From an uncultured Alphaproteobacteria bacterium (GTDB taxonomy: Bacteria > Pseudomonadota > Alphaproteobacteria > Micropepsales > Micropepsaceae): a stretch of DNA of 39,678 nt. Within the stretch, counting starts at the first letter, position 1, and every line of letters begins with the position of its first letter. A program made the position numbers and the translations under genes. The notes below the pieces were generated by a model that ran no database searches, was not told the DNA's origin, and saw only the letters and a list, made by a program, of their open reading frames with translations. The stretch spans positions 1 through 39,678 of the forward strand of contig CAIOYY010000044.1 of assembly GCA_903862715.1 (NCBI GenBank). Direction: 5' to 3'. Of this stretch, positions 32,081 to 39,462 are shown piece after piece.

Positions 32081-32416
32081 TTATTCTGCGTCGAGTTCGA
32101 TGGCCTTATCGCTTTCGCCGCGATGGTGGTCGCGCAGCTTGCGCTTCTGACGGCGCATCTGCTTGGCCGTTCGTTCCAGGGCAAGATCGAAGGCAGGGTG
32201 GATTTAGCTTGCTTCGCCATGGCCCTGAAAATCGATCCCGTGTCCTACAAGAACCGAAATATCGGCGCGGTATAGTGGTCCATCATGGGACATCACGACA
32301 TTCACATTCTGCGCGTGATCGAAATATTTGGAGAAAGTGACGTTTATCTGCTCCTCAGCGTGGGTACGGAATGCTTCACCGAGTTGAATCTGCTTACCGG
32401 AAACCGAGACTTTCAT
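32081..32416 (-). pseudogene. hpf: Ribosome hibernation factor gene broken by an in-frame stop
   Basis: Starting at ATG 32416 (AAGG upstream) the frame reads MKVSVSGKQIQLGEAFRTHA, then KYFDHAQNVNVVMSHDG and RADISVLVGHGIDFQGHGEAS, clearly HPF/RaiA. Codon 71 is TAA (32206-32204). The same frame then continues with the conserved remainder IHPAFDLALERTAKQMRRQK, RKLRDHHRGES and ends at TAA 32081. Both halves are in frame, so this is a single nonsense change. The expected C-terminal dimerisation domain of long alphaproteobacterial HPFs is absent even past the stop. Product, if any, would be a 70-residue truncated protein; a sequencing error is the alternative. Confidence 0.85.
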
Positions 32417-32499
32417 AACAACCTTTCTACGCATAACACTTACAGGGACGACTATAGACCAATGGTGGACATTTGCGATTGCCTATATGAAAATATGGG

Positions 32500-32524
32500 T
32501 ACGATTTAAGGAACGTCCAGTTCC
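32500..32524 (-). promoter_or_regulatory. Possible EcfG-like promoter of hpf
   Basis: Minus-strand GGAAC (32524-32520), 16 nt, then CGTA (32503-32500), one mismatch from the general-stress sigma consensus GGAAC-N16-17-CGTT. It would give a leader of roughly 75 nt before the hpf ATG, and hpf is a plausible stress gene. Confidence 0.4.
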
Positions 32525-32534
32525 CTTTGGCGGT

Positions 32535-33527
32535 TTAGTGCGTCGCGAGGCGTGCAAGCGCCGCCTCGCGCAGGCTCGGGTCGGTAAAGTCTGCCGCCTT
32601 ATGGGCACCGTCGATCATGTCTTCCCGTATCATCAGGTCGAGCGCCCATTGAATTTTTTCGATGTCGAGCGGCATCGTGGCGTCGATCGCCGAATAGGCG
32701 ATCACCTCATCGTAAACAAACGCAGAGGTCTGATCGTCGGCGGGAAGTCCGGCAACTTTCTGCGACAGTGCAATCGTTTCGTCGCGGTGGATGAGCGCAT
32801 AGGCAATCGACTCCATACGCGCAGCCACGAAACGTTCGACCAGATCGCGTCTTTCGGAGATGTTTCTTCCACTGGTCATCAGGCAGGATCGCAACAAATT
32901 GGGCGTCGCGGTCGGTCCGCGCAATAATGCATGCACGCCGTAATTTTCGGCGATCACCTCGAACTCGCTCGAAGCGGCGGTAGCCGAAACCACGCCCGCG
33001 ACCACCGCCTGGAAACGATTGGTGCTGCCCCCGGCATTAGCGAAAATCAGATCGTCTTTCGTAAGTCCCACCGAGGCGAGCGCTTCAATGGCGAACAAAG
33101 CGGGCAGCGAACCCGGCACCGACACGCCGATGGTCTGGCCGCGCAGGCTTTCGGGCGTTGGAAATTCGGGCCGTGAGAACAGCGTGTAGGTCATTACCGG
33201 CCAGTGGCAACCGAGGATTTTGATGTCCGCGCCCTGCGCCATGGCGGCGAGAGCGACAACAGGACTTCCGTCGAAACTGTCGAGTTCGCCCGCTACAATG
33301 GCGCGCACCGGCGTATTGCCCGATACGAACTGGTTTATATCGAGATCGATTCCGCGGCGCTCGGCAAAGCCGCCATCCTCGACCATGAACGGAAAGCCGG
33401 AATCGCCTTTCGCTTCGACGACGCCGTGCCGCCAGGTATCTGCGGCCACTGTATCCGGCACGTGGCCGATGAACACGGCACCCATAACAAGGGCGACGAC
33501 GCAGGGGCGGAAAGCAGGCCGGTTCAT
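32535..33527 (-). CDS. ABC-type substrate-binding protein, NMT1/SsuA-like
   Basis: A 330-residue periplasmic binding protein (signal peptide cleaved near VAA-DTW, residue 29). The pattern EDGGFAERRGIDLDINQFVSG, VRAIVAGELDSFDGSPVVAL, LRGQTIGVSVPGSLPALFAI and AVVAGVVSATAASSEFE is that of NMT1/THI5- and SsuA-like proteins, which bind sulfonates, nitrate, thiamine precursors or aromatics. No ABC permease or ATPase is present. It starts 31 bp after the heme/propeller lipoprotein gene on the same strand, so the two probably share the promoter at 35350-35378. Confidence 0.85.
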   Translation of the reverse strand: MNRPAFRPCVVALVMGAVFIGHVPDTVAADTWRHGVVEAKGDSGFPFMVEDGGFAERRGIDLDINQFVSGNTPVRAIVAGELDSFDGSPVVALAAMAQGADIKILGCHWPVMTYTLFSRPEFPTPESLRGQTIGVSVPGSLPALFAIEALASVGLTKDDLIFANAGGSTNRFQAVVAGVVSATAASSEFEVIAENYGVHALLRGPTATPNLLRSCLMTSGRNISERRDLVERFVAARMESIAYALIHRDETIALSQKVAGLPADDQTSAFVYDEVIAYSAIDATMPLDIEKIQWALDLMIREDMIDGAHKAADFTDPSLREAALARLATH

Positions 33528-33558
33528 TCGTTCAGCGAAAGCCTTCCTTGAATCAGTT

Positions 33559-35280
33559 CTAACGGATCTGAACTTTCACGATTTGCGATGGCGGGCGATA
33601 GGACGGAATCCACAGTGTGGGCCGTTCGGTTCCGGCTTCCACCGTCAGATCACGCATCTCATAGGGGCGCGGCAGCATGTACTCGATGGATTCTCCCGTC
33701 TCCATATCCATGCGGTAGAGCCTTCCGCTGTTGAAATCCGACGTCCATACCCAGCCATTCGTATTGTCGACCGAAAGCGAATAGGGCGCGGCATAGGGCG
33801 CTTCATAGGCCGCCGTTCCGGGGATCACGGGGAATTCCTTCACCTCGCCGGTATCGGGGTCGAAGCGCGCGATACGTCCCGCATAATAGAGTGTGGTCCA
33901 CAAACGATCTTCGGCATCGATCTCTCCGCGCCTTGGACCCGCCTCCGGCGTTTCGGTCGGATATTCATTGTAGGTGTTGGTTGCCGGATCGAACACGCCG
34001 ATCTTGGCGTTACGCCACACATTGATGATCGTGCGTCCCTGAGAGTCGGTGTCCATGTCGTAGACGCCGTCATTGGTCGGAATGTCATGCTGGATGGTTT
34101 CGCCCGTCAGCATATTGATCTCGACGAGCGGGCCGCCATCATCGGTGTGCCAGACATGGTCGTCCGGCGAGAGGCCAAACATATTGTTGCCGCTGGTCCA
34201 GTATTCGGACTGGTTGGTGGCCGGAAAATAACGGACCGTCGCAGCATCCATGCCGATAACGATATTGCCTTCCGAGTCGAACAGAAGATCGTGCGAGCCG
34301 CCGCCCGGATTTCCGGCGCGGAGTTCTCCAGCCGCTGCTTGCTCGCGCCCGCCGCCAGGGGGGAGAGGATAATCGAGTTCGACCACCTCGCCGGTTTTCT
34401 TGTCCATCCGTCCGAGGATGTAGGAGAAGTGATCGGTGTACCAAGCGTAGTTGTCGTCGACGATCACATCATGCGGCCAGACGAAGCGTTCGTCGCCGCG
34501 CACCATATAGAGATCGTGTTCGCCGCCGCGTGGCAGATCATATTCGGTGATCACGAGCCGCGTCGCTTCGGCGTCCGTCGGGCGCGGCCGCATTTCAAAC
34601 GGAATGTCGCCGGTCGAACCGGGACCGCGCAACGTCGCGATATAAGCCGACAGCGGCTCGACGAAGCGCTGCTGGCCATATGTCATGGCGCCGGGGAAGG
34701 TGCGCGACACGTTCCGGCGGCCCGCCATCAGTGCGATGATTTCGGCCCAGCCTTCCTGCGTATATTCGAACCGCAATGCGCGTTGCAGCGTGTGGCAATT
34801 GCTGCATTGCGAGAACAGAACCTTGTCGTGATCCGTGCCGGGCAAGGCGGCGATGATTTCGGACGCGGTGGCGTCCGCCAGTGTCGGCGCACGCGCCACC
34901 AGCGCGAAATCCTTCTCAGTTGAAGCACCGTCGGTTAGCGCAGTGCCTTCCGCGCGCTGCGGTTCGAATTCCGGAATATCGACCGAAACCGTATGAATGC
35001 CCGATGTCAGGTCGGACCATTCGGGAAAGGAATACACCCCGTCGCTATCGCTATAGACGACGACGCTGATCGTGCCGTTGTCGCGCTTCGCCCGCACAGG
35101 GATTCCCGCCAGTGGTTCGCCGGTTTCACCGGTAATGCGGCCATAAAGCAGCGCGCCCGGTTCGACGAGGATGCTGTCGGCGTCATTTGTACAGGCGGCA
35201 AGGGTGATAAGCGCTCCGAGGAGGAGGCTGATCTGCAGCGGTCTGCGAATCTTGCGATGGTCAGATATCGGAAAACCCAT
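33559..35280 (-). CDS. Lipoprotein: regulatory-like beta domain, c-type heme motif and Vgb-like propeller
   Basis: A 573-residue multidomain envelope protein. The lipobox ITLAAC places a lipid-carrying cysteine at C30. Residues about 45-128 form a carboxypeptidase-regulatory-like domain (GRITGETGEPLAGIPVRAKR, then YSDSDGVYSFPEW). A c-type heme site CSNCH (159-163) follows with an alpha-helical surround (LFSQCSNCHTLQRAL). Residues about 235-572 are a seven-bladed propeller like virginiamycin B lyase/SMP-30 proteins (PHDVIVDDNYAWYTDH, GEVVELDYPLP, SHDLLFDSEGNIVIG). It may oxidise or cleave a substrate with electron transfer through the heme; the fusion's function is unknown. Start ATG 35280. 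Confidence 0.88.
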   Translation of the reverse strand: MGFPISDHRKIRRPLQISLLLGALITLAACTNDADSILVEPGALLYGRITGETGEPLAGIPVRAKRDNGTISVVVYSDSDGVYSFPEWSDLTSGIHTVSVDIPEFEPQRAEGTALTDGASTEKDFALVARAPTLADATASEIIAALPGTDHDKVLFSQCSNCHTLQRALRFEYTQEGWAEIIALMAGRRNVSRTFPGAMTYGQQRFVEPLSAYIATLRGPGSTGDIPFEMRPRPTDAEATRLVITEYDLPRGGEHDLYMVRGDERFVWPHDVIVDDNYAWYTDHFSYILGRMDKKTGEVVELDYPLPPGGGREQAAAGELRAGNPGGGSHDLLFDSEGNIVIGMDAATVRYFPATNQSEYWTSGNNMFGLSPDDHVWHTDDGGPLVEINMLTGETIQHDIPTNDGVYDMDTDSQGRTIINVWRNAKIGVFDPATNTYNEYPTETPEAGPRRGEIDAEDRLWTTLYYAGRIARFDPDTGEVKEFPVIPGTAAYEAPYAAPYSLSVDNTNGWVWTSDFNSGRLYRMDMETGESIEYMLPRPYEMRDLTVEAGTERPTLWIPSYRPPSQIVKVQIR

Positions 35281-35349
35281 GGCGATAACCTTTCAGCAGC
35301 ACGGAAAGGAACGGGACCGGATATGCGGACACTGGGCGTGACGTAAGGG

Positions 35350-35378
35350 ATGTTACGCGCCGGGCGAGGGCGCTTCAA
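35350..35378 (-). promoter_or_regulatory. Promoter of the heme/propeller lipoprotein gene
   Basis: Minus-strand -35 TTGAAG (35378-35373), 17-nt spacer and -10 TAACAT (35355-35350), about 63 nt upstream of the ATG. The -35 and first 13 spacer bases are identical to those of the cysK promoter. Confidence 0.6.
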
Positions 35379-35460
35379 GCGCGGGGGCAAGGAAGCGAAT
35401 CCGCGTAGCGTCGGGCGGCGCATTCCGTTAGCGTTCCGGTCACCACAAAGGGGGGGAATC

Positions 35461-35901
35461 ATGAGCGCCGGGAAGAGCTTCGCCGAAAGCGTTACTGAAA
35501 CCAGACTGGAAACGACGAAGCTTCTGGTGCGCGTTTCGGTCGGTGTCCTGATCCTGTTTCACACCTGGGCGGTGACGCAAGGGGAGCTTGCCATCCGCGA
35601 TACGCTGATGCGCTGGAACCTCCCGGTTGAGCTTCTCTGGACCTGCCTTCTGTTTGAAGGCATCGCACCCATCATGGTCATTCTGGGAATCTATGCGCGC
35701 GTCGGTGCATGGCTGATGACGTTCTGGATGGTGATGGCGTTTTTGCTGGCGCATGTCGATACCGGCCATCTGTGGCAATTGAACGAGATCGGCAATGCCT
35801 GGCGTGTTGAGGGTCCTTTCTTCTTTCTGGTGCTGAGCCTCGTCGTCGCGCTGCAGGGCGCCGGGCGTTACAGTCTCAATATCGGCGGCAGATGGAACTG
35901 A
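35461..35901 (+). CDS. DoxX-family membrane protein
   Basis: A 146-residue inner-membrane protein with four helices, preceded by a GGGGGGG run about 5 nt before the ATG. Helices include LVRVSVGVLILFHTW, LLWTCLLFEGIAPIMVILG, AWLMTFWMVMAFLLAHV and PFFFLVLSLVVALQGAGRY; the GAGRYSLNIG ending is a DoxX signature. DoxX proteins act with thiosulfate:quinone oxidoreductases or in thiol-redox and stress complexes. A cytochrome gene follows after 59 bp in the same direction, so a redox pairing is plausible. Confidence 0.87.
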   Translation: MSAGKSFAESVTETRLETTKLLVRVSVGVLILFHTWAVTQGELAIRDTLMRWNLPVELLWTCLLFEGIAPIMVILGIYARVGAWLMTFWMVMAFLLAHVDTGHLWQLNEIGNAWRVEGPFFFLVLSLVVALQGAGRYSLNIGGRWN

Positions 35902-35960
35902 GCCCCGATCTGTGCATTGCGTGATTGCGAAAGGGCAATCGAAAATCACTGGAGGTGATT

Positions 35961-36500
35961 ATGTCCATCAGAATCCTGAAGACCGGCAGCGTAGCAACCT
36001 TGCTACTCGCGGGGGCATTCTCGATGGCGGCGTGGGCGGTGCATTCCGCGCAGGACGGACCGGCGGCGCCCGCCCCCGGGGACGACATCGTCATCCTCGA
36101 TTTCAAACCAGGCATGGACGATTTGATGACGATGATCGTCCAGCCGCGCCATATCAAGATGTACTACGCCGCGCAGGAGCAGAACTGGCTTCTCGCCCGC
36201 TTTCAGCTGAACGAGTTACGTGCCGCCTTCATGCGCGTGGCGCAGACCATCCCCGAATTCGGTATTTTCCCGGTCGAACCCTCGCTCGAAGCAGCGATCT
36301 ATCCCGCGCTGGACGAGATGGACGCGGCTATTCTTACGAATGATTCGGCTGAATTCGAGCGCGCCTATGTTACGCTAACGGCCTCCTGCAATGCCTGCCA
36401 TGAGGCAATGGGCTTTTCTTTCCTCGTAATGAAGGTGCCGGAGGGCGATGTACCTGCCGATTACATCGATCAGGATTTTCGTTCGCAGGGCGCGCAGTAG
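35961..36500 (+). CDS. Cytochrome c'-like secreted monoheme protein
   Basis: A 179-residue exported protein with an ideal ribosome-binding site (GGAGGTGATT). The signal peptide ends near AWA (residue 26). The body is helical (PRHIKMYYAAQEQNWLLARF, FQLNELRAAFMRVAQ) and the heme site CNACH (143-147) lies near the C terminus, the arrangement of four-helix cytochromes c'. A distal ligand could be H64 or a methionine in helix 1. A small dyad (GATTGC-N6-GCAATC, 35923-35940) lies before the start. Probable partner of the DoxX protein encoded upstream. Confidence 0.83.
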   Translation: MSIRILKTGSVATLLLAGAFSMAAWAVHSAQDGPAAPAPGDDIVILDFKPGMDDLMTMIVQPRHIKMYYAAQEQNWLLARFQLNELRAAFMRVAQTIPEFGIFPVEPSLEAAIYPALDEMDAAILTNDSAEFERAYVTLTASCNACHEAMGFSFLVMKVPEGDVPADYIDQDFRSQGAQ

Positions 36501-36507
36501 TAGCGCC

Positions 36508-36666
36508 TCAACCGCCCATAATCGGCGCAACGATTCCAAAAAAGACCCATAGCCAGAAAATTACTACACCGACCAGGGCGAGAAATGCGATGGCGATGTT
36601 GCGGCTCTCGCGCGCGGCCAGAGTGTCTTGAGTGGACGGCGTGGATTTGGATTTTGCGGCGGACAT
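36508..36666 (-). CDS. Small single-helix membrane protein (52 residues)
   Basis: A 52-residue gene with a strong ribosome-binding site (GGGAGG, 7 nt before ATG 36666). A polar, Ser/Lys/Thr-rich N terminus (MSAAKSKSTPSTQDTLAARE) precedes one membrane helix (IAIAFLALVGVVIFWLWVFF) and a short GIVAPIMGG end. The size and topology recall small accessory subunits of terminal oxidases, but no sequence family is recognised. Upstream lies a TTGA-N6-TCAA box at a class-II Fnr position, pointing to low-oxygen control. Neighbours are a cytochrome and a cupin gene. Confidence 0.7.
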   Translation of the reverse strand: MSAAKSKSTPSTQDTLAARESRNIAIAFLALVGVVIFWLWVFFGIVAPIMGG

Positions 36667-36734
36667 TTTGGGCCTCCCTGTGGGACGCGACCCGTCCCTT
36701 GCAAGAAAGCCTACGCTCCGCTTAAGGCAGCGAA

Positions 36735-36748
36735 TTGACCTGCATCAA
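36735..36748 (-). promoter_or_regulatory. Fnr/FixK-type box upstream of the 52-residue gene
   Basis: TTGATGCAGGTCAA on the minus strand fits TTGA-N6-TCAA exactly. A -10-like TAGGCT (36713-36708) places the box centre about 40-41 bp upstream of the expected start of transcription, the class-II activator position, with a leader of about 35 nt. Confidence 0.6.
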
Positions 36749-36778
36749 AATCCCGAAGAATTCGCGCGAAACCCTTGT

Positions 36779-37246
36779 TTAGTTCGGCGGCACGGCGGGA
36801 ATGCCCGCGGACGGACCAACGCCGGTGATAAGCACCCAGACTTCCTCATCCTTGGCGCCGTCGTAATGCACTTCGCCGGCATAATGTGTGACGAAGCTGC
36901 CGGCGGGAACGGGCACGGTATTGTTTTCGGGATCGTAATCCGTGCCTGTCCCAACCCACCAAGTGCCTTTCAGAACGGTGATGAAGCGATCGTTCTCGTG
37001 CGAATGGGGCATGCTGAAATTGCCCGGCGCGAATTTGTTGATGTAGACGTAATACTCGCCTTCGACATTGCGATCTCCGTGCAGGCTGACGGAATTGGTC
37101 GGGGACTCTACCGGATCGCGCCATTCGAAATCGTCAGGCCTGATGATCTTCACCGCGTCCGGATTCACTTCCGCAGCGTTCGCGGCGTGAAGAACGGCGG
37201 AACCACCGATAACGATCAAACCAAAAAATGCAGTCGCGACTTTCAT
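36779..37246 (-). CDS. Secreted cupin-domain protein
   Basis: A 155-residue exported protein (signal peptide cleaved near ANA-AEV, residue 25). It has a single cupin barrel: motif 1 at GNFSMPHSHENDRFITVLKG with two His and a charged residue for metal binding, and motif 2 at PAGSFVTHYAGEVHYDGAKD with the third His. Such proteins may be dioxygenases, isomerases or binding proteins; the metal set is intact. The start carries the AAACGGGGAGA leader. It ends 112 bp before the small Fnr-box gene on the same strand. Confidence 0.9.
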   Translation of the reverse strand: MKVATAFFGLIVIGGSAVLHAANAAEVNPDAVKIIRPDDFEWRDPVESPTNSVSLHGDRNVEGEYYVYINKFAPGNFSMPHSHENDRFITVLKGTWWVGTGTDYDPENNTVPVPAGSFVTHYAGEVHYDGAKDEEVWVLITGVGPSAGIPAVPPN

Positions 37247-37253
37247 GGCGCTG

Positions 37254-37264
37254 TCTCCCCGTTT
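37254..37264 (-). promoter_or_regulatory. AAACGGGGAGA leader / ribosome-binding site
   Basis: Exact 11-mer 7 nt before the cupin ATG. With flanking bases a 15-mer (AAACAAACGGGGAGA) is identical to the leader of the amidohydrolase-fold gene 30 kb away. Confidence 0.6.
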
Positions 37265-37391
37265 GTTTCCGCCCCGTCCAGCTTGGTTCTGACGGTAGGG
37301 CCTAGCATAAGCGCCTTCGAGCTGTTTTGTCTCGCGTCTTCCCGTCAGCCTGGCGCGCCCGGGCGGAAGTCAGGCCGGTAATGGTCAACGG

Positions 37392-37772
37392 CTATTTCTT
37401 CTTGGCCATGGCGTCGACGATGATCTTGAAACCGCCAAAGGCCATGCGTTTGTAATCGAAGACCGGCTTCGTCTCATCCATCATTTTGTGCATGCGCGGG
37501 TCTTTCATGACCTTCTTGTTCACGGCATCCCGGTGCGCGCGCGATTTATAGACGATCCACGAAAACATCGCGGTTTCATTCTTCTTGAAATTGTTGAGGC
37601 TCAGAAATGAGACGCCCATATCGCCGGCGAAATTGAGATCGTCGCCAACGCATTCACGATATTCGAGCGCCCCATGGTCCAGCCATACCTTGCTCGCCTT
37701 TTTGGCAATGCGGCGATAGGCATCCACATTTTTCTTGGGAACGGGCAGAAGAAATGCATCGATATAGGGCAT
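37392..37772 (-). CDS. DUF1428 family protein
   Basis: A 126-residue cytoplasmic protein of the DUF1428 family (dimeric ferredoxin-like alpha/beta fold, function unknown). Diagnostic segments are MPYIDAFLLPVPKKNVDAYR, VWLDHGALEYRECVGDD, FSWIVYKSRAHRDAVNKKVM and the final KRMAFGGFKIIV. The start at 37772 is behind GGAGG. Length matches the family (about 115-125). Downstream of the MFS exporter gene on the same strand after 47 bp, so it may be in one transcript. Confidence 0.9.
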   Translation of the reverse strand: MPYIDAFLLPVPKKNVDAYRRIAKKASKVWLDHGALEYRECVGDDLNFAGDMGVSFLSLNNFKKNETAMFSWIVYKSRAHRDAVNKKVMKDPRMHKMMDETKPVFDYKRMAFGGFKIIVDAMAKKK

Positions 37773-37819
37773 CGAAACCTCCATGTTTTAGCGACGCTAC
37801 TGTTTCCGGATGCGCAGGC

Positions 37820-39412
37820 TCAACTCACCATAGCGTCATTGGCGATTTTTGTGTCTGCTTCCGTTACCTCTCCGGCGCGTGTGTGCCGGAACATAAGGGC
37901 GGCAAGAACGGCCGCTGCCAGCGCGATCAATGCGCAGACAATCACCGTGAACTCGAATGCGTCCACAAACGCATCCCGCGCATGGTTTAGCAACAATGCG
38001 CCCGCCAGATCTGGCAAATCGCGTGCCGCGCCGACGGCCCCGCCCAATGTCGAACGCGCTGCCGCTGCGGCCATTGCGGGCGTTCCCTCGGGGATGGCAT
38101 CGATCATGATACCGCGATAGATGGCCGTGAAAATACTGCCCAGAATCGCAATGCCGAGCGCGCCGCCGAACTCCGCGCCGGTCTCCGAAATGGCGGCGGC
38201 AGAACCCGCGCGCGAAGGCGGCGCGCTGCCGACGATAAGATCGGTCGTCAATGTAATCACGGGTGCGATGCCGAAGGCGTAGATAAAGGTCGCCGAGATG
38301 ATGACGCCAAGCGCCTGCGGGCCATGTGCGAAGGCGAGCAGCGCGAACCCGATCGCGGTCAGAGTCAGGCCCGCGCACATTACCACCGCCTTGCGGAGGT
38401 GCCGCACGAATACCGGCGCGAGCAGGGAGCCGGCGATAAAACCGAATGAGGAGGGCAGCATCCATAGTCCCGCTTCAAGCGGTGAGAGCCCTAGTACGAG
38501 CTGAAGATATTGGCCGACAAACAAAAAGCTGCCGAAGGCGATGAAGAGACCGAGAAGGTTGATCACCAGCGACGTGCTGAACGTCTTCGAACGAAAGAGG
38601 TTCAGATCGATGAACGGATCTTCCAGTTTTCGCTGGCGCATCAGAAACAGCGCGCCGATCACCAGACCGGAAGCAATGGAAAGTGCCGCGATCCATCCGG
38701 GTCCATGGGCCGCGATATTCTTCACGCCGTAAATCGCGGCGAGCACCGCTACCAGAGACAAGAAAGCGCTGAAAAGGTCGATCTTCCCGGAATGATGGTC
38801 GCGGTATTCCGGCAGCAGAAGCGGGCCGACGATCAACAGCAGCACCATGACGGGCACGCCGAGCAGAAAAACCGAGCCCCACCAGAAATACTCGAGCATC
38901 AATCCGCCGAGCAGCGGGCCGATCATGCCGCCCACCGAATAGCTCGTCGCCCATACGCCGATAGCAAACGTGCGTTCGCCTGAATCCGGAAACATGTTTC
39001 GGATCAGTGAAAGGGTCGAGGGAGCCAGCGTGGCGCCCGCTATGCCGAGAATAGCGCGCGCGATAATCAGCATTTCCGCGCTGTTCGAGAAGGCCGCAAG
39101 CACGGAGGCAAGACCGAACGCACCCGCGCCGATCATCAGAAGGCGCCGCCGTCCGATGCGGTCGCCCAGCGTCCCCATCGTGATCAGGGAGGCTGCAACG
39201 AAGAATCCGTAAATGTCGATGATCCAGAGGAGCTGCGAAGAGGTCGGCTGGATGTCCGCGCTCAAATACGGAACCGCGAGATAAAGGACTGTCAGATCCA
39301 TCGAGTAAAGCACGCAAGGCAGCGCAAGAACCGCAAGCCCGATCCATTCGCGTCGCGTCGCTTTATTACGCGCGGGCGCGCCTGCGTTACTCATCATTAC
39401 ACTCGAATTCAT
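37820..39412 (-). CDS. MFS drug exporter, DHA2 (EmrB/QacA, SmvA-like) family
   Basis: A 530-residue inner-membrane proton antiporter with 14 predicted helices. Family motifs are YSMDLTVLYLAVPYLSADI, motif A GTLGDRIGRRRLLMIG, and the motif C-like SVGGMIGPLLGGLMLEYFWW. The MDxT motif in helix 1 and length are typical of the QacA/SmvA group, which exports quaternary ammonium and other lipophilic cations. No TetR regulator is adjacent in the window. An SRPBCC gene ends 50 bp upstream on the same strand. Confidence 0.93.
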   Translation of the reverse strand: MNSSVMMSNAGAPARNKATRREWIGLAVLALPCVLYSMDLTVLYLAVPYLSADIQPTSSQLLWIIDIYGFFVAASLITMGTLGDRIGRRRLLMIGAGAFGLASVLAAFSNSAEMLIIARAILGIAGATLAPSTLSLIRNMFPDSGERTFAIGVWATSYSVGGMIGPLLGGLMLEYFWWGSVFLLGVPVMVLLLIVGPLLLPEYRDHHSGKIDLFSAFLSLVAVLAAIYGVKNIAAHGPGWIAALSIASGLVIGALFLMRQRKLEDPFIDLNLFRSKTFSTSLVINLLGLFIAFGSFLFVGQYLQLVLGLSPLEAGLWMLPSSFGFIAGSLLAPVFVRHLRKAVVMCAGLTLTAIGFALLAFAHGPQALGVIISATFIYAFGIAPVITLTTDLIVGSAPPSRAGSAAAISETGAEFGGALGIAILGSIFTAIYRGIMIDAIPEGTPAMAAAAARSTLGGAVGAARDLPDLAGALLLNHARDAFVDAFEFTVIVCALIALAAAVLAALMFRHTRAGEVTEADTKIANDAMVS

Positions 39413-39462
39413 ATTGGGGTTTTAGGTCGAGGACGGTGCTGCCGACCGATTCTATGGCCCGC

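Noticed and set aside
32204-32206. Recoding (selenocysteine or pyrrolysine) at the hpf stop
   Set aside because: The codon is TAA, not TGA or TAG, and no recoding element is apparent; nonsense mutation or sequencing error is simpler.
33220-34923. 567-codon open frame on the plus strand
   Set aside because: It runs antisense to the binding protein and the heme/propeller lipoprotein, whose domains and signal peptides are clear; no coding features of its own.
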